Source: Turnera subulata
Lineage: Eukaryota; Streptophyta; Magnoliopsida; Malpighiales; Passifloraceae
Assembly (NCBI GenBank): GCA_028386065.3
Contig: JAKUCV010004446.1
Location: 153,189-217,188, forward strand
Reading direction: 5' to 3'
DNA length: 64,000 nt
Position numbers and translations under genes: made by a program. Shown here piece by piece: positions 32,299 to 43,304 of the stretch; position 1 is the first letter of the stretch, and each line of letters begins with the position of its first letter. Under the pieces are notes generated by a model. It searched no databases, was not told the DNA's origin, and was given only the letters and a program-made list of their open reading frames with translations.

Positions 32299-33877
32299 TG
32301 TGAACACCCAAATTTGACCCATGAATATTTCACTAAAATTAGATTTCAAACATGTGTAGACTTAGGATTGATGAGATGATTTAGTCCAAGGTTCAAGCAT
32401 GATAAGAATTTAACTTAGTGGAATTGATGTATTTTGATAATCTAAACCTTCATGTGTTTAATCCTAGGATTAATGAGATGATTTAACCTTAGGATAAAAT
32501 GTATAATAAGGTTTATTTGCATTAAAATACATTACTTGGGCCTTTTATTTGTTTCTTATCCAATTATATTGAGATGATTTATTCTTAGGTTAGAAATGAA
32601 TTTAAGGGTCCAAATTAATTATTCTCAAGAGTTTGTCCAGCCCATTAACACATTTCTTGCAGATCAATTTTAGCTCTGATTTTTGCGGAAAATTAGAGTT
32701 AATTATCATTTAAGTAGATTTTGTGTTTTTGGTATGATTTTGGGTGTTAATGTGTATCTTTTGATTATGGAAGATTTGGGGGAGTGCTAATCAAGTAATT
32801 GAGTGATTCTGGGTAGATTAGGGGTTGATTACGCGGTAGGATCAAATCAGAGCTGAATTAGGAGGATTGAGGAGCAAAAAAGGAAAGAACGCACAAGACC
32901 GGGAGGGCCTGGCGGTCATCACGGGATGGCCACCAAGCCCTGGCGGTCTTGTGGCCATGACCGCCGGTAATGGCGGTCATCCAAGCCATGACCGCCGGCC
33001 TTGGCGGTCATAGGTGCCCAGGATCTCCGAAAATCTCCGATTTTTGTTTCTTTTTCGATCCCACGAGGTTTTGGACCAGATTTTCAGGCATAATCTTCAC
33101 CACTAAGCAGGTCCACGCCCCTAGGCTTCCCAGAACACTATAAATAGGGCCCCTCACACATATTTCAAAGGAGACAATTTTTCTCACATACACACCCATA
33201 AGCTTTTCTTGCTTGGAGAAACTCTACTTCTCCAAGCTTAGAAATATTTTCTAAGGCAGAAACTCTGGAGGATTTTCGTGGGGAGCATCAAGCAGTAGTC
33301 TAGCAAGGAGGAATCAAGAAGAGGATCAACCATAGAGCTAAGGAGTGGCAAGAAGGTGGGTGTAGAACTCAACCCATTGCAAGGAGCTGGAGGAGGGCTA
33401 CATAAGGTAATCCTAAATTCTTTTTGATTGATTCTTGGTGATTGATTGTTGATGCTTTTGATGATGTATGTGGCCACTGTGTGCCATGTTTAGAACTACG
33501 TGGCTTTGACCCCGATCACTCTGGTACGTAGGTAGTCTCGGTTTCACAACGGGATGCAAGCCAAGTCTTTTCCTCCCCCCTTTCTTTATTTTCCACACTC
33601 TTGCACACTTGCACAAGGCACACTTTTCTTTTTAATTGCACAAGGTTTCAACCCAACATGGATGGGTGCCTAACACCTTCCCATCCATGACGAACTCCGG
33701 ATCCCATGTCTTTGGTTCGCCATGACCGGTTGCCTAAGAAGTCATTCAAGGGTTTTTCCTAAGTTTTGTCCCTAATAAAACTTAGGTGGCGACTCCAATG
33801 ACATGGGATTGACCCGAGGAAGAAGATGATAAGGAATAGGTGATTAGGCCCAATTGATTTTGGGTCGGGTATTCACA
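32299..33877 (+). repeat. 5' LTR of the Tat/Ogre-like element
   Basis: Starts TGTGAACACCC and ends GGGTATTCACA. CACTATAAATAGGGCCCC at 33136-33153 is the TATA box. Just upstream is a GC-rich block with two tandem hairpins (32957-33011). TGGCGACTCC also occurs inside U5 near 33787. Confidence 0.92.
32957..33011. repeat. Tandem hairpins ATGACCGCC/GGCGGTCAT in the 5' LTR
   Basis: Two 9-bp perfect stems lie 31 bp apart: 32957-32965 with 32972-32980, and 32988-32996 with 33003-33011. Their 6-nt loops are GGTAAT and GGCCTT. The equivalent positions in the 3' LTR (39418-39441, 39449-39472) keep the stems but have different loops. Confidence 0.9.
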
Positions 33878-33879
33878 GT

Positions 33880-33897
33880 TGGCGACTCCACTGGGAA
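33880..33897 (+). other. Primer-binding site, tRNA-Arg type
   Basis: TGGCGACTCCACTGGGAA lies 2 bp after the 5' LTR. This is the Ogre/Tat primer sequence. Confidence 0.85.
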
Positions 33898-36020
33898 GTA
33901 GAGGGTTTAAGAGAACTTGTGCAATCATAGAGCTTTGTATGCCTTTTTATTTGTCATCATAAGTGCCCTGCATTCATGATGAATTATGTGAAGCCTTTAC
34001 CGTAAGAGGGCGAGGGAAGCCAAGTCCACCACATACTTTCTTTAAGTGATGGTGCCTTGCATGAACCCGTTTCTCAATGCTTAGCAATGATGGGGATTAA
34101 CTGGCCTCGGACCTCACGCGATATCCATTATCACATGTGAGTAGGTCAACCTATTCCCTAGCGGCAGTCTTTTGGCCCCCAACCAGCTGCATACCCTGAG
34201 GATCTCATGCATTATGAATCAATAAGTGGTACGTGCATTTTCATGTGATTATTATTGTTGTGAATTCAAGTATGTGTAAATAGTGTGCTTTTTCTTTCAA
34301 TAAATAAAAAAATCAATAAAAAATACATAGAAAAGAGTATGTATAAAAAAAACAGGTGCGGTAAACTAACTCTAGGAGTGTAAGTGTTTAGGTCGATGTT
34401 AGATTTTTGGTGTTGTTTCCCAGTTGACATCTATGTTCAGTCGGTCTACCTTGCCTTAGGGAGTTTACATTTGCATCCATTTGGCACTGCATTTCATGTT
34501 TTTCAAAGCACAAAAACGAATTCGAGCTAGGGTGTCTCACTTTTTAAATCCCCATCTTTTAGGCCTAAGTCTTCAAAGAGATGTTTTAAAAGGATAGGAA
34601 ACGTGTTTTGCAAATGTATCCCATCATATTATTCACCATTTCCAAATATTTTCAAAGAAAACGAAGCTTAAGTCTAGGATCCCTGATGACCATGAACTCT
34701 ATCATTAGAATTGAACCTTTAGGACACCGGGGGTGGGTAGTGCCTTAGTCGAAAGGGGATGGTGAAGATATTAGGGATGATGGCTACGTCACAAGGCGAC
34801 GAGAAAGGGGGATAGGGAAGACATTGGGAACCATGGAGATATCCTGAGGCGAAAGGTGAGAAGAAGGCAAAGTCAATGAGGAAGCATCAACTTGAGACAC
34901 CGAGGTGACTTTGGCCTTCTCGTGACAGGAGATGTAAGCCCCATCATCTATGGCGGAAGAGGAGAAATGGGATGACTTGGTTGGGCCTTGTCGTGAGAGG
35001 AGATGTAAGCCCCAATAATTATAGTAAGAAGGGTGAACCTAGTTGAGCCTTCCTCAAGAACGCTGATGCAAGCCCTAGTGTTTAGTTGTGAATTGAGCTG
35101 ATAATCCAAGACAAGAGGTCGAGATGAGGAATCAAAATGAAGAACCAAGCTGACAAGCCGAGCCGAGGGACTGGCAAGCCAGATCGATGAGCAAAGCTAA
35201 GATATCAAGTGGAGACATTGCCATTGAGAAAAGGGGGCAAGCCTCAGTGCCTACTTGTGAACCAAGTCGATGAGCCAAGACAATGAGCTGGGAGAAGAAC
35301 CAAACAATAGAGACCGAACTAATAAGTCGAGTTGTTGAACCAAGCTGGGGTATCAAATAGGGGCATTGCTATGGAACCTTCTCGAGTAAACAAGATGCGA
35401 GCTCCAACAATTGGGGCACAATGGGGATAACGGTGACGATGATGACCAAGGATCGGGGAGGCAGTGTGGTTGCCTTTTAGAGTTTAGAAGTCAAGTCAAG
35501 TCAAAAGAGGGCGGTAGTTAATTTCTGAGTCCAACAATCAATAGTGTCATTATTTGTACTTTGATTTTCACATAAGGAATAAAATTCTGGCTTCCTTATC
35601 TTTCATGTGTATGTAGAAAAGTAGGCATGACTTCATGACATTCTTTTGGATCAATCCAGGGGATCATAAAATGAACTACGAAGACTTGATTCTGTGGATG
35701 TAATGCCTTAACCAACTTCCCACACTTGTTAGTACCAACCTTCAAGCGCATACCCGATTTGACCTTTATACACGTACCCAACCCATCCTCCATATTCAAC
35801 CCATCACTTCTACTGTGAACACTTGTCTAGAAGAATTGCTTCCCAAAAATGAATCTAACTCCCGAAAGAGTACAATCCAAGTGCACTTGCTCAAAAGGGT
35901 TACCCTCCCTAAAGTCAAAAAAAAAAAAGAGAGAAAGAGGAAAGAAATCAAAAAAAAAAGAAAAAAAAAAAAAAAAAAAAGGGAAAAAAAAACGAGGAAG
36001 TGACCCCTGGTGCTTGGATG

Positions 36021-36145
36021 TTTTTTTTTTTTGATGGAAAGCGACGTGTTATTGATGATCAGAAGTAGTTAAAATGTACAAAAGGTCTTAGTTGGACAAA
36101 CTAAAATACCGGAAAAAAGACGCCATAGCTATTTCATCGTATTAC
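36021..36145 (-). mobile_element. Short 5'-truncated LINE or SINE insertion
   Basis: The 125-bp insert begins on the plus strand with a T-run (a poly(A) tail on the minus strand). It is flanked by the 10-bp direct repeat TGCTTGGATG at 36011-36020 and 36146-36155. A poly(A) tail plus a long TSD is the mark of target-primed reverse transcription. There is no coding capacity. LINE 3' end versus SINE cannot be decided here. Confidence 0.8.
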
Positions 36146-38017
36146 TGCTTGGATGTTGATTCATCTCCCATCATTGGAAATCAGGAAGAAAGGAAGAAGT
36201 CATGACACAAGTGTTCTCCCATTTTCGTCAGCCTCCCCACCATTCTACCGAACACCCGCCATCTTCAGGCTTCCATAAAACACCCTCACCTCAAATCCAA
36301 CACCACATCCACAGATACGTAGGTAACCCGGCAACGGGCTCGGTCTATTGTTGGTTTCCAGATTGATTCAATGGAAAGATTGGGGTCATTGCTTGATACG
36401 CATTCCACACTGTTGATTGTATTCGGACCTCTTTTGTAGTCATAAGGCCTCTCCTTTCGACTTGTATTTCATGGAGTTGTAGTTATCAATCGATTCCGCC
36501 TCTCCCAAGAAGGTTCATTGTGAATTTGGTCATCAATTATCACACATCTCCAATGGTCTCTCAATAGCACTCTGGTTTCCCACTAACCTTCATTCAAATC
36601 GATAGCCTACATCTTCATTAGTCAACCGAATGTACCCAGCCCAAGTGGTCTTGATCCTGCCCAAAGCTTTGTGATGTCAATATTTTATGTCTATGGTTGC
36701 TACTCCCATAAAAAAAATAAAGAGAAAAAAATGAAGGGGTCCGCTAGGTTGAAAACCCGAAAGGGCGGCCTAGGCAAAAGTTAGGACAAGCCTACTAGGT
36801 TGAAAACCCGAGAGGGCGGCCTAGGCAAAAGTTAAGGCCAAAATGAAAGTGGGACAGTGACCCTATATGCTTAATCATATTGCTCCGCCAATTCTCAAAG
36901 CGCTCATCAAAGACAGACCACTTGGTTGACCATGTCATCTTCAAAAGGGATACAGAAGCACCTGGGCACATTGCCTCCATCTATTTTCGAAGGGATATCC
37001 ATCCACCTTGCCTTGATTGAATAATCCGTCCATCCAAAACTTTTCAACAAGAAATGCTCATCCTTGGGGTCTTAGTTAGAATTTTATGTGAATGAGTCCA
37101 TGGTTCTTGGGAATTCTTTTTCTAAAAGCTTTGGGGGTTTTGATGGGATAACTTACTTTTTCTCAAGTTTCTTAACTTTCACCTTAGCTCGAATGATTTT
37201 CAATGCTCATGCATCATACTAGGGGCATTCACATGCAATACGTCTAGGTAGGAAGCACACATATCCAAACATGACACGTAGAAGTAGAAAGCACTCACAT
37301 CTAGGGGCACATGCCTCCAAACGCACCATGTAGGAATGAGGTTGCACTTGCATCCATACATGTGGTAGTAGAAAGCACTTGCATTCAAGAGTCAAACATA
37401 TCATTGTAGAATTAGGAGGAACTTGCATCTAAGAACAAACATACAGAAGCTAGGGGCATCCCCATGCATTGAAAAGACGACACACTTAGACATGCTCATG
37501 CATCATTTACATGTATCCCTTGAGAAGGTAGACTTGGTTGAGGACAAATGATCAATGAAAGTGACAACAACTTAAATTCATCACTTGATGTAGACTTATA
37601 TTTCCTGGGGTTAATGACTGGAGGGGCATGGCATGCCCGAATCTTTAGATGACTTTACCTGTAGAATAATGGGCATGCCACGCCCGCATTCTAGATGTAG
37701 ACATTATGATCACCCGCAGACCCTAGGGGCACGGCGGCACCCGGTTTTTTTATTGATGTGGGAATTCTTGAGAAGATATAAGGCCCAAGTTTTTTAAGTT
37801 GTTGTTTGTTGTCTTGGGCCTTCAAGGAGATGTAAGCCCCAACTTTTGTTGATGAGTTAGGGCATTCTCTATAAAACGAGTTGTAAGGCCAAACCCTTTT
37901 GTGAAATGATACTAGGGGCACGGTACCCAAACTTTTGTTGATTATCGACCAGTGAGCTTGAGAAATAGAGTAGACGTCCAGCTATGGATAAAGGGGCATG
38001 TTAAGCCTCCGATCTCA

Positions 38018-38290
38018 AGATCTCTTGATCCCCCTTTAGTCGCTTGGCTATATCCTCATGGATAAGATCTCTTGATCTCCCTTTAGTCGCTTGGCTATAT
38101 CCTCACGGATAAGATCTCTTGATCCCCCTTTAGTCGCTTGGCTATATCCTCATGGATGAGATCTCTTGATCCCTCTTTTAGTCGCTTGGCTATATCCTCA
38201 GGATAAGATCTCTTGATCCCTCTTTTAGTCGCTTGGCTATATCCTCATGGATTAGATCTCTTGACACCTCTTTTAGTCTCTTTGACTATG
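38018..38290. repeat. 47-bp tandem array inside the Tat/Ogre-like element
   Basis: Six units start at 38018, 38065, 38112, 38159, 38206 and 38254 (period 47, last interval 48). Each begins AGATCTCTTGATC and contains TTTAGTCGCTTGGCTATATC. The last unit is degenerate. Confidence 0.93.
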
Positions 38291-38744
38291 TCCCTCTAAG
38301 AAAGACAAACGATGGTATGGAGGCGAAGCACCCTGGTTGAAGTGAGAATACGTAACCAAACCCCACTTAGGGTACCGTGCCGATAGTGCATTAGAAAAAA
38401 TCCCTCTAGGGTAAGGGTGATAGATTTTCAAGAGAGTTTCCCCAAAGAGATAAATCCCAATTGTTGAGTAACTAGTTGACAAAGATGGGATGATTCTTTG
38501 CCAACAACCCGATAGATGAGATGGTTCTATCACCTAGGGATGAGATGATTCCTGAAAACCATAAACCTTGGAAGAGATGATTCCCATAAACCGAGGCCTA
38601 GTCCCTCAAACCTTCGGGATGAGATGATTCCCGAAGCGGAGCATGGGATGCTCCAACCCGTGGCCCGCACCACAAGCATCAGATCATTCAAATTTGGTTG
38701 TTCTGTTCTTACGTTGTTTCGTCCTTAGTCTCTAAGGACTCATC

Positions 38745-38757
38745 AACGAGGGGCATC
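38745..38757 (+). other. Polypurine tract of the Tat/Ogre-like element
   Basis: AACGAGGGGCATC directly precedes the 3' LTR. Confidence 0.7.
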
Positions 38758-40337
38758 TGTGAACACCCAAATTTGACCCATGAATATTTCACTAAAAGTA
38801 GATTTCAAACATGTGTAGACTTAGGATTAATGAGATGATTTAGTCCAAGGTTCAAGCATGATAAGAATTTAACTTAGTGGAATTGATGTATTTTGATAAT
38901 CTAAACCTTCATGTGTTTAATCCTAGGATTAATGAGAAGATTTAACCTTAGGATAAAATGTATAATAAGGTTTATTTGCATTAAAATACATTACTTGGGC
39001 CTTTTATTTGTTTCTTATCCAATTATATTGAGATGATTTATTCTTGGGTTAGAAATGGATTTAAGGGTCCAAATTAATTATTCTCCAGAGTTTGTCCAGC
39101 CCATTAACACATTTCTTGCAGATCAATTTTAGCTCCGATTTTCGTGGAAAATCAGAGTTAACTATCATTTAAATAGAATTTGTGTTTTTGGTATGATTTT
39201 GGGTGTTAATGTGTAATCTTTTGATTATGGAATGATTTGGGGGAGTGCTAATCAAGTAATTGAGTGATTCTGGGTAGATTAGGGGTTGATTACGCGGTAG
39301 GATCAAATCAGAGCTGAATTAGGGGGATTGAGGAGCAAAAAAGGAAAGAACGCACAAAACCGGGAGGGCCCGGCGATCATAACGGGATGGCCACCAAGCC
39401 CTAGCGGTCTTGTGGCCATGACCGCCGGTCTTGGCGGTCATCCAAGCCATGACCGCCGGCCATGGCGGTCATGGGTGCCCAGAATCTCCGAAAATCTCCG
39501 ATTTTTGTTTCTTTTCGATCCCACGCGGTTTTGGACCAGATTTTCCGGCATAATCTTCACCATTAAGCGGGTCCAGGCCCCTAGGCTTCCCAGAACACTA
39601 TAAATAGGGCCCCTCACACACATTTCAAAGGAGACAATTTTTCTCACATACACATCCATAAGCTTTTCTTCCTTGGAGAAACTCTACTTCTCCAAGCTTA
39701 GAAATATTTTCTAAGGCAGAAACTCTAGAGGATTTTTGTGGGGAGCATCAAGCAGTAGTCTAGCAAGGAAGAATCAAGAAGAGGATCAATCATAGAGCTA
39801 AGGAGTGGCAAGAAGGTGGGTGTAGAACTCAACCTATTGAAAGGAGCTAGAGAAGGGCTACATAAGGTAATCCTAAATCCTTTTTTATTGATTCTTGGTG
39901 ATTAATTGCTGATGCTTTTGATGATGTAAGTGGCCACTGTGTGCCATGTTTAGAACTACGTGGCTTTGACCCCGATCACTCGGGTACGTAGGTAGTCTCG
40001 GTTTCACAACGGGATGCAAGCCATGTCTTTTCCTCCCCCCTTTCTTTATTTTCCACACTCTTGCACACTTGCACAAGGCACACTTTTTTCTTTAATTGCA
40101 CAAGGTTTCAACCCAACACGGATGGGTGCCTAACACCTTCCTATCCGTGACGAACCCCCGATCCCATGTCTTTGGTTCGCCATGACCAGTTGCCTAAGGA
40201 GTCATTCAAGGGTTTTTCCTAAGTTTTGTCCCTAATAAAACTTAGGTGGCGACTCCAATGACATGGGATAGACCCGAGGAAGAAGGTGATAAGGAATAGG
40301 TGAATAGGCCCAAGTGATTTTGGGTCGGGTATTCACA
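38758..40337 (+). repeat. 3' LTR of the Tat/Ogre-like element
   Basis: The LTR is 1580 bp and nearly identical to 32299-33877. TATA box near 39597. The twin hairpins are at 39418-39441 and 39449-39472, with loops GGTCTT and GGCCAT. TSD CATGC follows. Confidence 0.92.
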
Positions 40338-40835
40338 CATGCATGCTCCAACCCAGACTCATCTTGTTGAGGTTAAACATATCCTCCATTATTTGGAACA
40401 CACTATTTATTGTGTTCTTTTGCTCTATCACTCTGCAAGCTATAGTATTCAAGTGTTCACTAATATCGATTGGACAGCAAGCTTTGATGACCAGAAATTA
40501 ACAGCTAGTTTTGTGGTATTCTTCGGTTGGAACCTCACTACGTGGGTATCCCGAAAGCAACACGATTCCTCAATCCTATTGAAGCTGAATACAAGGCCAT
40601 GGCGGATGGCACTGCTGAATTAATGCGGACTAAGAACTTGTTGCCTCAGCTGGGTGCTCTTGTTCACAAGCCAACCTTTTGGTGTGATAACTTGGGAGCA
40701 CATTTCATAGTCATAACCCTGCCTTAAATGGAAATTGCAAGTCCAGTTCATTAGTGGTGAAGATCAGGGCATCCTAACAAAACCGTTGGCTACCTCTCGA
40801 TTTAAAACAATTCAGGACAAATTCGGGGGATCTTA
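40338..40835 (+). pseudogene. Ty1/copia RNase H remnant, right part
   Basis: This continues the fragment at 32040-32298. HAPTQTHLVEVKHILHYLE, then SIQVFTNIDWTASFDD, FVVFFGWNLTTWVSRKQ, EAEYKAMADGTAELM, CDNLGAHF and LTKPLATSRFKTIQDKF are copia RNase H landmarks. They fall in three frames with stops and small deletions. No matching copia LTR was identified downstream. Confidence 0.85.
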
Positions 40836-40963
40836 GAGATAATCTAGTATTGAAAATAATATGGTATTGGTTAGGATAGGTCTGATAGCTGTAATGATTA
40901 CAAATTTGTTCCTTATCATACACGGTTGTATTCTCTATCAATATCTGTTAGAGACTTGGAGTC

Positions 40964-41328
40964 CTAGTGGAACGCTAATCTTGTCACTATAATAATAGTA
41001 CTGAGGAAATCAATTGATGTATCCAATTCATAACAATCACAGTGTGTTCCTTTAGGAGATAATTGAAATTGGGGTGTGTTTGAAGACATCAAAGCCAATT
41101 GCTTTGTCTGATCAATGCGTTTGGCAGAACGGCGCAGGGCATTGGCTAGAATTTCGGAATCAGTTTCTGAGGCCATGACGAATGGTGAATTTGGTGAATC
41201 AATATGGATGAGTTCAAGACTGAAGTTGATTCTCCCGGCTAGGACAAAAGAGAATGCAGGTAGGGTAAACACTACAGATACAAGGAGTACTTTGTAACTC
41301 TTGTGTTGCAGTGACTAATTAATTCCAT
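40964..41328 (-). pseudogene. N-terminal fragment of a plant A1B (nepenthesin/CDR1-like) aspartic protease
   Basis: From an ATG at 41326-41328 and a nearby frameshift, the minus strand encodes a signal-peptide-like stretch (VLLVSVVFTLPAFSFVLAG). A propeptide typical of secreted plant aspartic proteases follows (FSLELIHIDSPNSPF, then ILANALRRSAKRIDQ). The catalytic DTGS loops and the rest of the enzyme are missing. The copia remnant lies at the break. I read it as a broken host gene copy, unlikely to be functional. Confidence 0.65.
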
Positions 41329-41329
41329 G

Positions 41330-42057
41330 GCTTTGTTGTGGGCTTGGAGGGTATCCAGTTAAAACAATACAATAATTATAGGAGTTGGTGTGGTTTCAAA
41401 CATGAATTATTTATATATATAAATTAAGGAACGTGTTGTTAGTTAGTCACTGAATTACACTAGTGAAGCTAGGTTTGAAGTAAAGCAAGAATTACTCAAA
41501 CCTGTTACAGTCATTTCAGCTCATATCTTGCTTGTTATACCTTTCAAATCAAGCCGAGTATTGGATGCATCATATCAATAGAAAAATCTCTGTTAATTAA
41601 GTGTTCTAACATGTCTGCACGCTATTCACCCCAAAAAAAAAAAAAAGAAAACATGTCTGCATACTAGCTGTTGATTGACAGATTGAATGAATAAACATAT
41701 ATGTCACTTTTCTATAAGCAGTCTGACAGCCTCCTTTGTGCGGCCGCTGATTTTATCACTTTTATTATTGTTAAAAGTAACAAAGACCAAGTGCCCTGAT
41801 GATTTTGAAGAAAAAAAAAGGAAATAGATGTATGCAACCCAAATCAATCTGGGTATTGGATGCTGTCTTACAAGAATACACACACCGTGCTAACCGAAAT
41901 CATCATAACAATGCAAAACACCAAGATCTAGAAAGGAAATCAAGTATCGTGTTCCTAACAACAACATAGAGAGCCAATAAATTTTGCAAAAGGGGTTATA
42001 CGACTTCCATCTTAGCTAGCATATACCAGGAAAATGCAATCAGATCTCAGCATCCAA
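41330..42057. other. Intergenic region downstream of the PHD gene
   Basis: AT-rich single-copy-looking DNA with short A-runs (41630-41646, 41809-41820). It should contain the 3' UTR of the PHD gene, but I see no clear AATAAA signal. No other feature. Confidence 0.5.
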
Positions 42058-43304
42058 TTACTTCTTGCACTTATTATCTCTGGCTACAATCTTGAACTTT
42101 CCAGTACCCTGTTGCTGCAAAAGACAGAAACAAGCTCATTTTTTTAAATTAAAAAAAAAAAGAAAAAACCACTTTACACTTGGACTAATAACAAAAGCAT
42201 CATCTTATATATATATATATATATATATAAAGAAAAAACAAAACGAATGAATCTCGTCTTTACCTTTTCCCACAACCGGGTGTGGGTTTTGCAGAACCCA
42301 GCAACAATAGTTTCTTTGTTCTTCTTCCCTTGTTTGTACTCAATGCAAAGATCCTCCTTGAGGCCGCAAGTGACATGAAACGCCAGGGGACAAGTGGGCT
42401 CAGAGCAGTCAAGGACGCACCCCTGGCTGCTCTCACAGAGGAAGCAGGTCCCTTTCCACCTCCTCCTGGGAACTTTAGAGCAATCAATCCCATCTCTGCC
42501 ATCTGGGTCTTCGAAGAACACCTCGGGAACAAAAAGAGCGCACACCAAATGAGCCCAGGTGGAGGAGGAGCCATGGTGAGGAGCTGTGGTGGGTTTCATG
42601 GCCCCGCCCTTGACTGGACACAGGCAACAAGAAGAGGGAGATGTATTGGAATCTCCAGATGGAGAGACCAGGCACCGGTAGCAAAACCAATCCCCATCGG
42701 GAATGCCTTTGACCAAGGGGTTTCCGTAGCAGGTTGAGTGTACCATTAGATCACACCCATCACAGAACACGATGGGGTCAGTTGGGTCCCCATCTGTGCT
42801 CCCACAAATGGCACACACAATGCCATCATCATCTTCCTCTTCTTCTTCTTCTTCTTTGATGCTTTCTTCTCGATTGGTTATTTCCTCTTCATCCACAACT
42901 GGGATCTGCTGTTTATTTTCTTCCTCCTCCTCCGGGAGAGACTGATTGGTGGGACAGGGAGTAAAGGGTAGTGGTGGAGATTGGGGTTGCTGATCAAAAG
43001 AAGCAGTGGGTTTTGGGTTATACTCGATATTCAGATCGAAAGGGGAGAGGGGCTTACTATCGGATATTAATATCAGATCCGGGTGTAAGGCCCAGACCCG
43101 TTTCTTGGTGGGCAGAGAATAGGTGGAGATCGGGGCTGGATCCACTCGGGACTCCTTTCGCTTCTTGGCCGGGAGTTGAAAGGAGCTGACCGATGGTGGT
43201 GGTGGGGCATTCTCTTTGTTATGCCCCTGCTCTTGTTCTTCTTGTTGTTGTTGCAAGAGTCTGAATCTTTTGAGAGGAGGTAAGGCTTGAAACTTTGCCT
43301 CCAT
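42058..43304 (-). CDS. PHD finger plus extended PHD finger protein (two exons)
   Basis: Exon 1 is 43304-42264 (347 codons) and exon 2 is 42114-42058 (18 codons and TAA), joined by a 149-bp GT-AG intron. The donor is AAG|GTAAAG and the acceptor TTTTGCAG|CAACAG. Spliced length is 365 aa. I chose the ATG at 43304 (MEAKFQALPPLKRF) over the upstream one at 43331. Residues 1-160 are low-complexity with basic KKRK motifs, a DLN-containing SPFDLNIEY and an acidic run. Residues 164-211 form a C4HC3 PHD finger (CAICGSTDGD, FCDGCDLMVH, CYGN, WFCYRCL). Residues 227-341 form a Cys/His-rich extended PHD (CCLCPVKGGAMKPT, WAHLVCALFVPEVFFEDP, CFLCESSQGCVLDC, CPLAFHVTCGL, FCKTHTRLWEK). Such modules read histone H3 tails. 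The layout resembles the Arabidopsis At3g14740-type proteins, as far as I recall. It looks intact. Confidence 0.9.
42206..42229. repeat. (TA)n microsatellite in the PHD gene intron
   Basis: An uninterrupted TA repeat inside the 149-bp intron. It is a candidate polymorphic marker. If read through, it adds YIYIYIY residues to the unspliced frame. Confidence 0.95.

Larger units (their letters stand above)
33898..38744 (+). other. Non-coding interior of the Tat/Ogre-like element
   Basis: I found no retroviral domain in six frames. The region holds a purine/A-rich tract (about 35918-35998) and a short non-LTR insertion (36021-36145). It also has a duplicated GGTTGAAAACCCG...GGCGGCCTAGGCAAAAGTTA unit (about 36743-36835) and a 47-bp tandem array (38018-38290). 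Sequence near 34700-35400 is repetitive, with recurring GGAGATGTAAGCCCC. Confidence 0.7.
32299..40337 (+). mobile_element. Gene-less Tat/Ogre-like LTR element (LARD-type)
   Basis: The element is 8039 bp with TSD CATGC at 32294-32298 and 40338-40342. LTRs of 1579 bp (32299-33877) and 1580 bp (38758-40337) are highly similar. The primer site TGGCGACTCCACTGGG (33880) is the tRNA-Arg type used by Ogre/Tat elements. The 4.9-kb interior has no gag or pol frame. The interior phrase GGTTGAAAACCCG and short tandem repeats fit Tat-lineage non-coding regions. It was presumably moved by proteins from another element. Confidence 0.9.

Noticed and set aside
35918..35998. Lys-rich ORFs over the A-rich tract
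   Set aside because: Simple-sequence low-complexity DNA without start context or conservation.
39328..39603. 91-codon ORF over the twin hairpins
   Set aside because: Lies in the 3' LTR, and the counterpart in the 5' LTR does not conserve the frame.
42282..42737. 151-codon plus-strand ORF
   Set aside because: Antisense shadow of the PHD gene, with no domain features.
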